Source: Conidiobolus incongruus B7586 (taxonomy: Eukaryota; Entomophthoromycota; Entomophthoromycetes; Entomophthorales; Conidiobolaceae). From it: a stretch of DNA of 14,008 nt. Below the pieces are notes generated by a model. The model did not search any database, was not told the origin of the DNA, and worked only from the letters and a program-made list of their open reading frames with translations. The translations under genes were made by a program, and so were the position numbers. Positions 1-8,404 of this stretch are shown in pieces. The stretch covers positions 1 through 14,008 of the forward strand of contig JNEM01006216.1 in the NCBI GenBank assembly GCA_000697335.1, given 5' to 3'. Every line of letters begins with the position of its first letter. Position 1 is the stretch's first letter.

Positions 1-1471
1 TATTTATTTTTACTTTGTATATATTAAAATGTTTATTTTTTTTCAATCGCAAAAAATTCCCATTATTTAAATTACAAAGTAATATTAATTGTATATATTT
101 TATTTTTTATTGAGTATATATTTTTTAAAATTAATAATATAACTAAAAAAGCAAAAATTAAAAAACTTCTTATTTTTTGAATTCTGAGCTAATTTGTTAT
201 TATCTTTTGGATTTAATATTCAACATATAATAAATAAATATTCATAGACATTTGAAATAAAATATTAACTCAATATTAAAATTTTCACATTACAGGTTTA
301 AACAAAGCTTATCAAAGGCAATAAGATATTCTTTGGAATAAGGCAACTATTTTGGGTTATTATGAAATAATTAAAGTATATGAAATATAGGAATATATAA
401 AGCTTGAATTAAAAAAATTCCGAATGTCCTTAATATTATGGGAGGATGTTATAAGATGCCAATACAATAAGAAATATATTCCTTTGCTAGCTAATATTCA
501 ATCAAGTCAATCTTCCAGGATCGGTGCCAGAGCTTACCCCCGGGATCTTTGGACTCCATACAAGGCTTGGATAAGGGTTATCAAATTTAATCAATTTTGG
601 ATTAATTGTAAGCGCTACAAAAATTGAAAAGATTAATTGATATTTGGTTCGAATATTAGTCCTTTTGATGGTAACTGTATTAATAGTATTAGAATATTTT
701 ATATAATGTATATATATATTCGATATAAAATTGTTTCGGTTTTAAAATGAAATTTCAAATTTACCATGATATTGAAAAATTAATTTGAAATTTTTAATCA
801 ATTTTTTCCATATTATAAAATCATTTTATAAGATTGGATATGGATGAAATTATTTAAACTTAGTTTAAATAAATTTTGATAAAAAATATACCAAAGCCGA
901 GGCCCTAAATAAAGGGTAGGTAGGGTGTCTTCGTTCCTGAATTAATTTTAAGGTTATTTCCAATAAACTTTAATCTTGACAGAAAATACTTTAATATTAT
1001 GAGACAAAATATATTTTAATATTCATTTACAATTGAGCAACGTATCAAATTTGAATTAATTTATAAATCAAATAATTAATTACACCAATTTGTTGTAACA
1101 AATAAATAGCAGATAATTTATATATTTTCCATATTTTATTTTTTGTCTGTTATCATTATAATTAATTTAAATATATCAAAAATATAATAATATGCTCATA
1201 TTTTAGTCAAAGTAAATCAAAATATTTTTTTCAATACAAATTATAATCATTCACTATTTTTTCTCAAATATATTTTAGCAACTTATATAATTCACTTGAT
1301 TAATTGAATAATTGATTAATTGATTAATTAATAGTATTAATAATAAATAAATAATATTGATTGCATTGTCACCGAGTGTGATTATATTTGCAGTTTATCT
1401 AAAGGAAAGTTATTTTCTGTCTCTACAGTAAGTAGCTCAAAGTAATGATAAGACCGTTTAATCATTTCTCA

Positions 1472-1588
1472 AGGGCATATGGTTACATCTTTCTTAATCA
1501 ATCTAAATCCGATTTATATGATGGGAAAATATATTCTTCTAATTTAGAAATCATGTAAATGTATGTAACCTCAGTTTGATAATGCCCT
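1472..1588. other. Nested inverted repeats, possible structured RNA
   Basis: Two stems nest in the correct order. AGGGCAT (1472-1478) pairs with ATGCCCT (1582-1588), and inside it GGTTACAT (1481-1488) pairs with ATGTAACC (1563-1570). The 74-nt interior has a further small palindrome (TTCTAA/TTAGAA). The surrounding 1370-1600 stretch is richer in G+C than its flanks and has no long open frame. It could be a small non-coding RNA, a relic, or chance. No snRNA, snoRNA, RNase P or tRNA signature was recognised. Confidence 0.3.
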
Positions 1589-1932
1589 GAACTTGTCAAA
1601 ACACTTGGATTATATTCAAGATGTTTTATATATTAAAAATTGATCTATAGTATCTGTAAATAATTTTAAAATTTTAATTCTAGGAAATTAAACTGGTGAG
1701 ATATATTATAATTTAGCCAAACTTTGGATGATCCAGACCTCTTATTATTACGAGTGGATTATTATATCCGTTAAGTCTCATAGTTAACTATTAAAATGTA
1801 CATGGTCATTGATCAAAAATAGTAATTAGTGTATCATTACTTCTCAAAGTAAAATATCTAAAAACATTATCTCTGAAATCTCTTTCAAATCCATTCCTAA
1901 AAAATTACCTAAAAAGTAGATTTTGATCAATT

Positions 1933-1941
1933 ATGACTCAT
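1933..1941. promoter_or_regulatory. Gcn4/CpcA-type site upstream of threonine synthase
   Basis: ATGACTCAT is a perfect match to the palindromic RTGACTCAY site bound by fungal Gcn4/CpcA bZIP activators. It lies 132 bp before the threonine synthase ATG. Amino-acid biosynthesis genes are classic targets of general amino acid control, so the site fits its neighbour. Binding itself is inferred. Confidence 0.6.
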
Positions 1942-2028
1942 TTTTTTGAATCCACAATTCGCAAAAAGGGTATTAAAGTATTGATCCCATGGTCTTGATA
2001 TTTAAATCAAAATAATATTTAAATAATA

Positions 2029-2042
2029 GTTCTCCCTTTCAA
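2029..2042 (+). promoter_or_regulatory. Pyrimidine-rich stretch before threonine synthase start
   Basis: A TTCTCCCTTTC block followed by AAG lies about 30-40 bp before the ATG. CT-rich blocks just before a CAAG-like sequence are common near transcription starts of fungal housekeeping genes. The pattern is suggestive only. Confidence 0.25.
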
Positions 2043-2072
2043 GATCTATAATATTAATAAATCGATTAAAAT

Positions 2073-3614
2073 ATGAGATATCATTCTACTCGCACCTACG
2101 AGCCATCTAACTTATTAAATTTTGAAGACACCGTGTTAACTGGTTTAGCCCCTGATGGTGGTCTCTACATTCCTGAACAGATCCCTCAAATCAACAGCGA
2201 AACTTTAAAGAGCTGGGAATCTCTATCCTTCCAAGAGCTTTGTAAGAAGTTATTTAGAAAGTTCATTGACCCTTCAGAAATCAGTGATGAAGAATTATCT
2301 CAATTAGTCGATAAAAGTTTTAGTACTTTCAGCCATCCAGATATTGTCCCAACCGTGAAGTTAGCTGATACTCAAGATAGCAAATCACTTCATTGTTTAG
2401 AGTTATTCCATGGTCCAACTTACGCATTCAAGGATGTAGCTCTCCAATTTTTAGGTAATTTATTTGAATTTTTCTTGATTAGAAAAAATCAAAAGAGTGA
2501 GAATAAGGAATACAAAGTCACTGTAGTTGGTGCTACAAGTGGTGATACCGGTGGTGCTGCTATTTACGGTCTCCGTGGTAAGCAAAACGTACAAGTTTTT
2601 ATGCTACATCCTGAAGGTAGAGTGAGCAAATTGCAAGAAGCCCAAATGACCCAAGTGATGGATGACAACGTTCACAACATTAGTATTGAAGGTGCCTTTG
2701 ATGATTGTCAAAATTTAGTTAAACAAGCCTTTGGAGATGCTCAATTCAAGAAAGACTACCAATTGGGTGCCGTTAACTCCATTAACTGGGCCAGAATTCT
2801 CGCTCAAATTAGCTACTACTTTTATTCCTACTTCCAGCTCAGAAAGCAAGGTGTTCAAGATCACATCATTTTCTCAGTACCCACTGGAAACTTTGGTGAC
2901 ATCTTGGCAGGTTACTACGCTAAACGTATGGGCTTAAATATTGAAAAACTTATCGTTGCCACCAACGAAAATGACATTCTTTACAAATTTTTTACTCAAG
3001 GTAGTTACAAGAGAGATTCATCTGGTGTTGCCAAGGCTACTCACAGTCCCGCTATGGACATCTTGGTCAGCAGTAATTTTGAAAGATTTTTATGGTATTT
3101 AGCCTATACTCAAACCCAACAGCCTGATGCTGCTTGTAAGCAAGTAAACACTTGGATGGAACAATTCAGAAGCACTTATGAATTTTCTATCGATGCTCAA
3201 CTTTTGGAAACTGCTCGTACATGGTTTGACTCCTATCGTGTTGACGACAATACCATTATCTCCACTATTCAAAAATACTATAATGAAGTCAAACCTAGAT
3301 ATTTATTAGATCCTCATACTGCCGTTGGTGTCAAAGCTGCAGAACTTTATCCTTCTGGCCAACCTACACACTTTATTTGTGTCGGAACCGCCCATCCCGC
3401 CAAATTCAGTGAGGCTTTGATATTAGCCCTTTCACCTGAGCAACAAGCTCAAGGGAATCCATTATTCGACTTCGATACTAAGATGGGCTCAGATTACTTA
3501 CCTCAACCTTTCAGAAATTGGATGAACCCTGATCTTCCTAGAAAGAAGCACAAATTGGAAAGCCCAGATGTTGAAAGTTTGAAATCTTTGATCAAGAAGG
3601 TTGTCCAAATTTAG
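2073..3614 (+). CDS. THR4: Threonine synthase (THR4 type)
   Basis: Cytosolic PLP enzyme that converts O-phospho-L-homoserine and water to L-threonine and phosphate, the last step of threonine synthesis. The 513-residue intronless product fits the fungal long-form family (yeast Thr4 is about the same length). The N-terminal domain opens with YHSTR and a GLAPDGGLYIP segment (24-34). The PLP lysine is Lys120 in HGPTYAFKDVALQF. The phosphate-gripping glycine loop is GATSGDTGGAA (153-163). Further family blocks are GAVNSINWARILAQ (232-245), PTGNFGDILAGY (270-281), NENDIL (298-303), DPHTAVGV (413-420) and GTAHPAKF (438-445). The ATG is the natural start because the conserved region begins within ten residues of it. 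Nothing is missing, so it should be active. A Gcn4-type site lies upstream. Confidence 0.97.
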   Translation: MRYHSTRTYEPSNLLNFEDTVLTGLAPDGGLYIPEQIPQINSETLKSWESLSFQELCKKLFRKFIDPSEISDEELSQLVDKSFSTFSHPDIVPTVKLADTQDSKSLHCLELFHGPTYAFKDVALQFLGNLFEFFLIRKNQKSENKEYKVTVVGATSGDTGGAAIYGLRGKQNVQVFMLHPEGRVSKLQEAQMTQVMDDNVHNISIEGAFDDCQNLVKQAFGDAQFKKDYQLGAVNSINWARILAQISYYFYSYFQLRKQGVQDHIIFSVPTGNFGDILAGYYAKRMGLNIEKLIVATNENDILYKFFTQGSYKRDSSGVAKATHSPAMDILVSSNFERFLWYLAYTQTQQPDAACKQVNTWMEQFRSTYEFSIDAQLLETARTWFDSYRVDDNTIISTIQKYYNEVKPRYLLDPHTAVGVKAAELYPSGQPTHFICVGTAHPAKFSEALILALSPEQQAQGNPLFDFDTKMGSDYLPQPFRNWMNPDLPRKKHKLESPDVESLKSLIKKVVQI

Positions 3615-4590
3615 GTCATGCTAGGTTGATTTAGATATTTTTACAACTTAATATTACATATAAATTCATCATTATAATCATTGTGATGATTTAATCAATA
3701 TGTATTTTATATATTGTAATTTAATTTTTTTGCAAAATTTTTATATAAAATAATAATTGCCTTATATATATCCCTTAATACTGATCAATTTAGACTTTTC
3801 GTTTTTTATCCTTATATTAAAATATTTATTTTTCATTGGATTTTACTATGTATTGAATTTTTTTTTCAATTCTAAGGTACTAAATAAAATTTGCGACTTC
3901 ATTATTTACCACTTTTACATTCTTTATGTATCTACTTTAATATTCAATTATTCATCAATTTTAAATATTAAGCATATATAATGAGATATTGTAAATCAAC
4001 ATCTTAAAGTATCAGATAATATTATCTTTATTTTTGAATATAAATATCATTTTTACAAATATTAAATGAAATATTATAAAAACGGATAATTTTCCTTAAG
4101 TTTTGTAGCTCATTGGAAGTAATGAAATGTATTACATAAATACTATTGAAAAAAGGATCAAATATAATTTCTTAAAACCAGATTATATTACGATATTGCC
4201 ACATTAATTACCCATTTTGAATAAATATAGTCCTATCCGTGTAAATGATTATTAATAGTCATAAAAATATCAAGAATGAGTAAAATTTTTAAGGTTAAAA
4301 TATATAATTTGGAGAAATAGGATCACTAATTCAAAACGGAATGTGACTTGCAAGTGAAAACTCTGCAAGCGACTACTTCGGATCCTACCAACTTGATTTG
4401 GGCATTAGCGAAGTTTTGTTAATAATCAATATATAACTGTGACTCTGATCAAAATTCACATAATCCCAAAATTTTATTAGTAATCAATATTAAGATTTAA
4501 ATTCCCTTAATCAATTTTGAATTTTAATTTTGTAATCAAAATTACTTCCATCAAACTCAATTCATTAATTTTTTGAAACTTTAAATTAAA
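3615..4590. other. Intergenic AT-rich DNA between THR4 and MGM101
   Basis: No gene is supported. A hydrophobic open frame from 3757 to 3981 starts only at TTG and is what random T-rich DNA would give. A TCATCA/TGATGA inverted repeat (3666-3671 with 3684-3689) sits just after THR4 and may lie in its 3' UTR. The potential folded element at 4318-4414 is listed separately. Two similar TAATCAATAT segments follow it, near 4422 and 4479. Confidence 0.5.
4318..4414. other. Compact potential RNA fold with GAAA-capped hairpin
   Basis: A G+C-richer patch in AT-rich DNA, about 180 bp before MGM101. CTTGCAAGT (4347-4355) and ACT-C-TGCAAG (4360-4369) form a 9-bp stem with one bulged C and a GAAA tetraloop. 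TAGGATC (4318-4324) pairs with GATCCTA (4381-4387) around it. ACTTCG (4375-4380) pairs with CGAAGT (4409-4414), which crosses the outer stem and would give a pseudoknot or an alternative fold. CCAA/TTGG is a small hairpin inside the last loop. It may be a 5' leader element of MGM101, an independent RNA, or a decayed tRNA/SINE-like copy. No known family was recognised. Confidence 0.35.
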
Positions 4591-5434
4591 ATGTATAAGA
4601 ATATTATTACTCAAACTCTTAAGAAAACTACGAAGCCAAGAATTAATAATTTTTCTTCATTATATTTGAAATCTCAATCTAATTTTCATTCCCAAACTAA
4701 ATTAAATTTAAATGATGATTCAAATCAAGCTAAATTAAATGAAGAACTCAGTACTCAAGCATTTCCTCCATCTTCTGAATTTAATCCAACTCCTCAAGAT
4801 CTCTTTACTGGCGTATCCTCGCAACCATTTCCCCCCGAAGTATCTCAAGTATTATTAGCTAAAGTTGAGGAGAGTGATATCGAAATTAAACCAGGTAAAA
4901 TTTTCACAAATTTATTTAATTTTCAATATTTTAATATTAATTTTGTTATCAATTTTAGATGGTTTAATTTATTTGCCAGAAATTAAATTTAGAAGAATTT
5001 TAAATAGAGCTTTTGGACCTGGAGGTAAAAACTTAGCAATCAAATTTTTAGTTTCATGAGTTTAACTCGATTTAGGCTGGGGTCTTGTGCCAAGGGGCGA
5101 ACCAACTGTCACACCAACTAATATTTCACGTGAGTATGCCTTGTTTTGCTTAGGTCGTTTCGTAAGTCAAGCCCGTGGTGAACAAGCTTATTTTGACAAG
5201 AACGAGCTTAGTGTCGCCTTAGAAGGAGCCCGATCTAACGCTCTTACTCGATGCTGTAAAGATCTTGGGATCGCTTCTGAGCTTTGGGACCCTTCATTTG
5301 TGAGATCCTTCAAACTCAAGAACTGTGAAGCAGTCTGGGTTGAACACCAAGTTACCAAAAAGAAGAAGCTTATTTGGAGGTTGAAGGGAAATCCAGTAGA
5401 TTATCCTTTTAGGTTAGCAACTCAAACGTTTTAA
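4591..5434 (+). CDS. MGM101: Mitochondrial genome maintenance protein MGM101 (three exons)
   Basis: Fungal Rad52-like single-strand annealing protein of mitochondrial nucleoids, needed for mtDNA recombination and repair. Exons are 4591-4894, 4959-5024 and 5076-5434, totalling 242 codons. Both junctions are fixed by conserved protein sequence: the first rebuilds [19 protein letters not shown], the second [14 protein letters not shown]. The first ~70 residues are variable and basic at the start ([17 protein letters not shown]), consistent with a mitochondrial presequence. The conserved core runs from about residue 73 to the end. It includes ARGEQAYFD, the paired cysteines C183-C184 in [16 protein letters not shown], the lysine run VTKKKKLIW, and a final VDYPFR block. 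Length is close to yeast Mgm101 (269). Intact and probably functional. Confidence 0.93.
4895..4958 (+). other. MGM101 intron 1 (64 nt)
   Basis: GTAAAA donor and TTTTAG acceptor. It splits an Asp codon (G|AT) and its removal restores the conserved [11 protein letters not shown] block. Confidence 0.92.
5025..5075 (+). other. MGM101 intron 2 (51 nt)
   Basis: GTAAAA donor and ATTTAG acceptor, with a TTTAACTC branch-like sequence about 15 nt before the end. It splits a Gly codon (G|GC) and its removal restores [13 protein letters not shown]. Confidence 0.92.
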
Positions 5435-5714
5435 ACTATTTTTTGGATATAACACCTCTTTTCAACTTTATTCCATGAATATGATACAAATATAATTTAT
5501 ATATTTAAATTGTGCTGCATTAGAGTGATTTTAAAAGTTTTCAACCATCTATTAAATAATTATGACTCATACTAGCTCAATCATATTTATTGAAGAAGAG
5601 TCATCTAAGCTTAAATAAATATCAATTGATAATCATCTAGCATATGCATATTTAAATATGGTTTATTTCTCAAATTCAATTAAAGAATGAGTTATAACTA
5701 AATATTGATATCAA
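5435..5714. other. Spacer between MGM101 and the ankyrin-BTB fossil
   Basis: AT-rich DNA with no gene supported. It contains a second ATGACTCAT (5562-5570), inside an 18-codon open frame that leads nowhere. Confidence 0.5.
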
Positions 5715-6712
5715 ATGAGATTTCCTGATAGCTTGTTATTTAATGCTTGTAAATTTGGTGATCTTTCTCTTATAAAATGGTAGAATATTCATTATACTAA
5801 TATTACAGTAATATTAACACTTATGTTTTTATCAGTCTAACATTGCATTTTGGTATTTCAGTTAATCAAACGGATAATCTTGGCTAATTTCCAATGTATT
5901 ATGCTCGTAAATCTGGTGGTCATCAACTGGTTAAATTTTTTATTTCAATAGATAGGAAAACTATGAATCTTATTTACATTGTATGTATATGATATTAATG
6001 ATTAGGAGCAGTAAATATCGGAACGAATGGGATAATAGTGTCATGTAGCTTCAAATCACAAAACTAAAGCTTTATTAGACAATTATCAAAAATATCATCA
6101 ATTTTTCCTTATCCATTCTTATTCAATTTCAAGGAATTTTATACCAACCTTAATGAAGAAAACTCTGATGATATCACCACATTTTTCATATTTAACTCTC
6201 CCACTCAGACCAAACCTCTCCCTGATATCAAAATTTATTCTTTCGTTTTAGAGGCAAGATGTTCCAAGTTTTATTTTGCTCTATGCAGAAATAAAAGTTC
6301 ATCAAAGTTTTTTCCTTCAACGACCTCCGACCATATCATTTTCTATTGATTATATAGTATATACTTAGTAACACTTCTTATCAGTCATTCGGCAATGATA
6401 CACTCATTAATCAAATGAACAGAGTATTTTTCAGTTATATGTATTGAAATATAAATTAAGAGCACTTAGCAAACAGTCTATCACTCTTAGAGTATCAGAT
6501 TCTTTGCTGGAGTTTAGAACAGATTATGCGAGGTATTATGAATTACCAATTAGAAACAAAATTTCTGATTTAAATAAATTATTATCCTATGCTTATGAAA
6601 CTGAGACTAAATATATCAATACGATTCTTAAGTGAGATCAACAATAAATGCACTCTTCAATTGCTTGTTTGCTGAAAGAGCAAAATTATTTGATTCCATG
6701 TTATCAATTTAA
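5715..6712 (+). pseudogene. Broken ankyrin-BTB gene (ABTB1/BPOZ type)
   Basis: Pieces appear in the same order as in ABTB1/BPOZ proteins, which carry N-terminal ankyrin repeats, then BTB domains, and act as adaptors in ubiquitin or translation-linked pathways. From ATG 5715: LLFNACKFGDLSLIK (first ankyrin helices), a plausible 56-nt intron (5780-5835), then GISVNQTDNLG and FPMYYARKSGGHQLVKF (second repeat). A GTATGT intron (5981-6038, 58 nt) could join these to VASNHKTKALLDNYQKYHQF. The first BTB is near 6122-6350 (FKEFYTNL, then PDIKIYSFVLEARCSKFYF). A later piece (6444-6635) and a second BTB motif, NCLFAERAKLFDSML (6647-6712), follow. Breaks: TAA at 5885 inside ankyrin 2, a frame change near 6095-6120, TGA after the BTB near 6349, and a further frame change before 6647. 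No splicing I can find removes all of these. It is probably a dead host gene; a remnant may continue to about 6860. Confidence 0.6.
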
Positions 6713-7059
6713 ACTCAAATTGTAATCACACTATTTTCAGCAATTTTTAAATAATTTTTACGAGAAAAGAGCTGGTAGTCAATGCAATCTCAATAAGTTC
6801 CTATTGCTCATCTTCATTATGGAACAACCCTATTAAAGTCTTGTTAGGAATTAATGAATATTGCTATACATTCAATTGTAAGTTAAAAATGAACAATTGA
6901 AAAAAACTTAAATTAGTGTGATTATTTTTAAGTACCAATTGAAGAAATTGATTGGTGATAAATTACAAGTACCATTCAACTATGCTCTATAAATTAACTA
7001 TTGGCTTAATATATGATATGATTTGGTAATTGTAGATAATGAGGATTTATTGCTTGAAC
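6713..7059. other. Tail of the ankyrin-BTB fossil and 3' spacer
   Basis: Codon-like fragments fade out over 6720-6860, where the rest of the second BTB domain would be expected. No open frame of note remains. The last part is the 3' flank of the minus-strand membrane-protein gene. Confidence 0.35.
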
Positions 7060-8301
7060 TTATATAATAATATAATTAGGGTCTTCAAATGGATTTAATG
7101 GTGTACCGCTTTGATTTTTCTTCCTTTTGGATCTAGATCTGTGAATATAAATGATATTGTAGATGGTACAAATTAACTCCATTGCAATCCAAAAGCAGCT
7201 TAAGCTTACGAAGGTGATCATCATAACCCAATTTGCGCGATTAATATCAGTAAATAGATCCAAGTTCAGACTTTCACCAATCGCTCTAACAGCATTTATC
7301 ATATCAATCACTCGATCTAAAGCCATTTCAATATCAACTCCCAAATTCCATTCGCAGAACACTAGATTTAAGCGGATTATATAAGACTTCCATTGGTTTA
7401 ATATCAACAAACAGTAATCAATATTAGCACTTATTAGACCCAATAACCAACTCACTACATTATCTTTCAACCATTTCAAGCAATAGTAAAATAAAATATT
7501 GCTCATAATAGCGATCAAAGTTATTAAAATAGTGTATTTGGGTAGTCTTAAATGAAGAAAATATAATTTAAGTAATCGTTTATGATTAGGATTAGGATTA
7601 GGATTATGATTAAAATTTAATTCAATTAGATTTAAAATTATACTTAATAATAATAAGCTTAAAATAACATAATTGATAATATTTAAAACATGAATAAACC
7701 TAGTTATCAAGTCATGAATCTGCTCATATTGGAATAACTTCTTGCATTGAATTTTTTCAATGTTCAATTTTAAATCGCTAGATTCAATTTTATCTCTAAT
7801 CATTTTAAAGCTATCTTTGATAACTTGAGTCAAAGTAGCTTTAAAATTATTTGTAATATCTGACAAGATTCCCCATTCCCAACGAATATCCAATAAATCT
7901 AAAATACAGTCAAGAAAATCAAATAATTTTAACCAATTTAATAACTTGACTTCAAGATAATTCAAAATTGGTATTAAGTCTAAATATATAGATGACAAAT
8001 TATCACAAAATATATTAATATTTTCAACCATTAAATAGAGTTTAGATTGAATCCAGCTAACTAGTAGATAAAAGTTAAAATAAATAATTCCTAATAGCAT
8101 TGGAATTTGAAAATTGTTTAATATATGGTCATATGGTTTCAATTTTAAGAACATGTTGAACAGTAAAAAATAGAATATTAATTTCTTTAAAGTTGAAAAG
8201 TTATTTCTATTTATATTGCTAAAAGATATCTTTGTTCTTTTTATTAATACAATGATAGGATTTTGAGGGTATGAAAGAATGCAAGCTATCAGGGTTGGCA
8301 A
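7060..8301 (-). CDS. Multi-pass membrane protein, family not identified; start unresolved
   Basis: A 413-codon open frame. Hydrophobic segments lie near residues 40-53, 67-86, 207-227, 256-276 and 358-381, with two larger polar/amphipathic stretches (about 87-206 and 277-357). The tail is basic (SRSKRKK) and ends with NPFEDPNYIII; NPF motifs can bind EH-domain endocytic proteins. An NPNPNPN run (233-239) is made by a GGATTA repeat. Two lumenal loops between membrane spans loosely recall fungal Prm1 membrane-fusion proteins, but I see no diagnostic Prm1 motif. The start is a problem. The frame opens after a stop at 8305-8307 with only TTG at 8301. The first in-frame ATG is at 8154 (364 residues) and falls inside the first hydrophobic segment. 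An out-of-frame ATG at 8333 (MGFLALRLFNTCQP) suggests a frameshift near 8290 or a sequencing error. The long low-GC frame supports a real gene. Confidence 0.65.
   Translation of the reverse strand: MPTLIACILSYPQNPIIVLIKRTKISFSNINRNNFSTLKKLIFYFLLFNMFLKLKPYDHILNNFQIPMLLGIIYFNFYLLVSWIQSKLYLMVENINIFCDNLSSIYLDLIPILNYLEVKLLNWLKLFDFLDCILDLLDIRWEWGILSDITNNFKATLTQVIKDSFKMIRDKIESSDLKLNIEKIQCKKLFQYEQIHDLITRFIHVLNIINYVILSLLLLSIILNLIELNFNHNPNPNPNHKRLLKLYFLHLRLPKYTILITLIAIMSNILFYYCLKWLKDNVVSWLLGLISANIDYCLLILNQWKSYIIRLNLVFCEWNLGVDIEMALDRVIDMINAVRAIGESLNLDLFTDINRANWVMMITFVSLSCFWIAMELICTIYNIIYIHRSRSKRKKNQSGTPLNPFEDPNYIII
7582..7612. repeat. Imperfect GGATTA hexamer repeat inside a coding frame
   Basis: Four to five tandem GATTAG/GATTAT units. 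On the minus strand they read as alternating Asn-Pro codons between the third and fourth hydrophobic segments. The unit resembles but is not the TTAGGG telomere repeat. Such tracts are prone to length change by whole codon pairs. Confidence 0.8.
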
Positions 8302-8404
8302 GTATTAAATAATCTCAAAGCGAGGAATCCCATAATTCTTTTCAATGCCAAACTCGATATTAAATTAATTTTTCAATTTATCAATTAATCACGATTATCT
8401 CAAA
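8302..8404. promoter_or_regulatory. Short divergent promoter region
   Basis: About 100 bp separate the open frame of the minus-strand membrane protein from the plus-strand STN1-like start, so both genes probably share this upstream DNA. It is AT-rich with no recognised activator site. The minus-strand ATG at 8333 lies within it. Confidence 0.4.

Larger units (their letters stand above)
1..2072. other. Gene-poor AT-rich upstream region
   Basis: No convincing gene is visible. Most of it is AT-rich low-complexity DNA, including TTGATTAAT-type repetition around 1297-1332. Two islands are richer in G+C: about 480-600, where short open stretches run on both strands without a recognisable family, and about 890-950, which contains a small CCCT/AGGG hairpin (903-906 with 913-916). 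The 67-codon open frame beginning at 424 crosses the first island; its product matches nothing I know, so I do not call it a gene. The possible structured RNA at 1472-1588 and the Gcn4-type site at 1933-1941 are listed separately. Confidence 0.6.

Noticed and set aside
646-654. GGTTCGAAT resembles a tRNA T-loop (B box)
   Set aside because: The flanking bases do not form a T-stem around the TTCGAAT loop, no D-arm lies at the right distance upstream, and no acceptor stem can be drawn.
3757-3981. Hydrophobic 74-codon open frame
   Set aside because: It begins at TTG, is rich in Phe, Tyr, Ile and Leu as T-rich DNA gives by chance, and resembles no protein.
4318-4414. Reverse strand reads like a tRNA D-arm (AGTTGGTAGGA)
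   Set aside because: No matching B box or acceptor stem could be found, so a working tRNA is not supported. A degenerate tRNA-derived copy is left open.
5562-5570. Second perfect ATGACTCAT site
   Set aside because: It lies upstream of a broken gene with no link to amino-acid synthesis, within a stretch of random-looking AT-rich DNA; chance is as likely as function.
5780-5887. Alternative genetic code, in which TAG/TAA are read as amino acids in the ankyrin-BTB gene
   Set aside because: THR4, MGM101 and the STN1-like gene end normally at TAG or TAA, and further frame changes in the ankyrin-BTB gene would remain.
7163-7384. Plus-strand open frame inside the membrane-protein gene
   Set aside because: It is antisense to a longer, better-supported frame and has no recognisable features.
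7582-7612. Interstitial telomere repeat
   Set aside because: The unit is TTAGGA/GGATTA rather than TTAGGG, it is short, and it sits in frame within a coding region.
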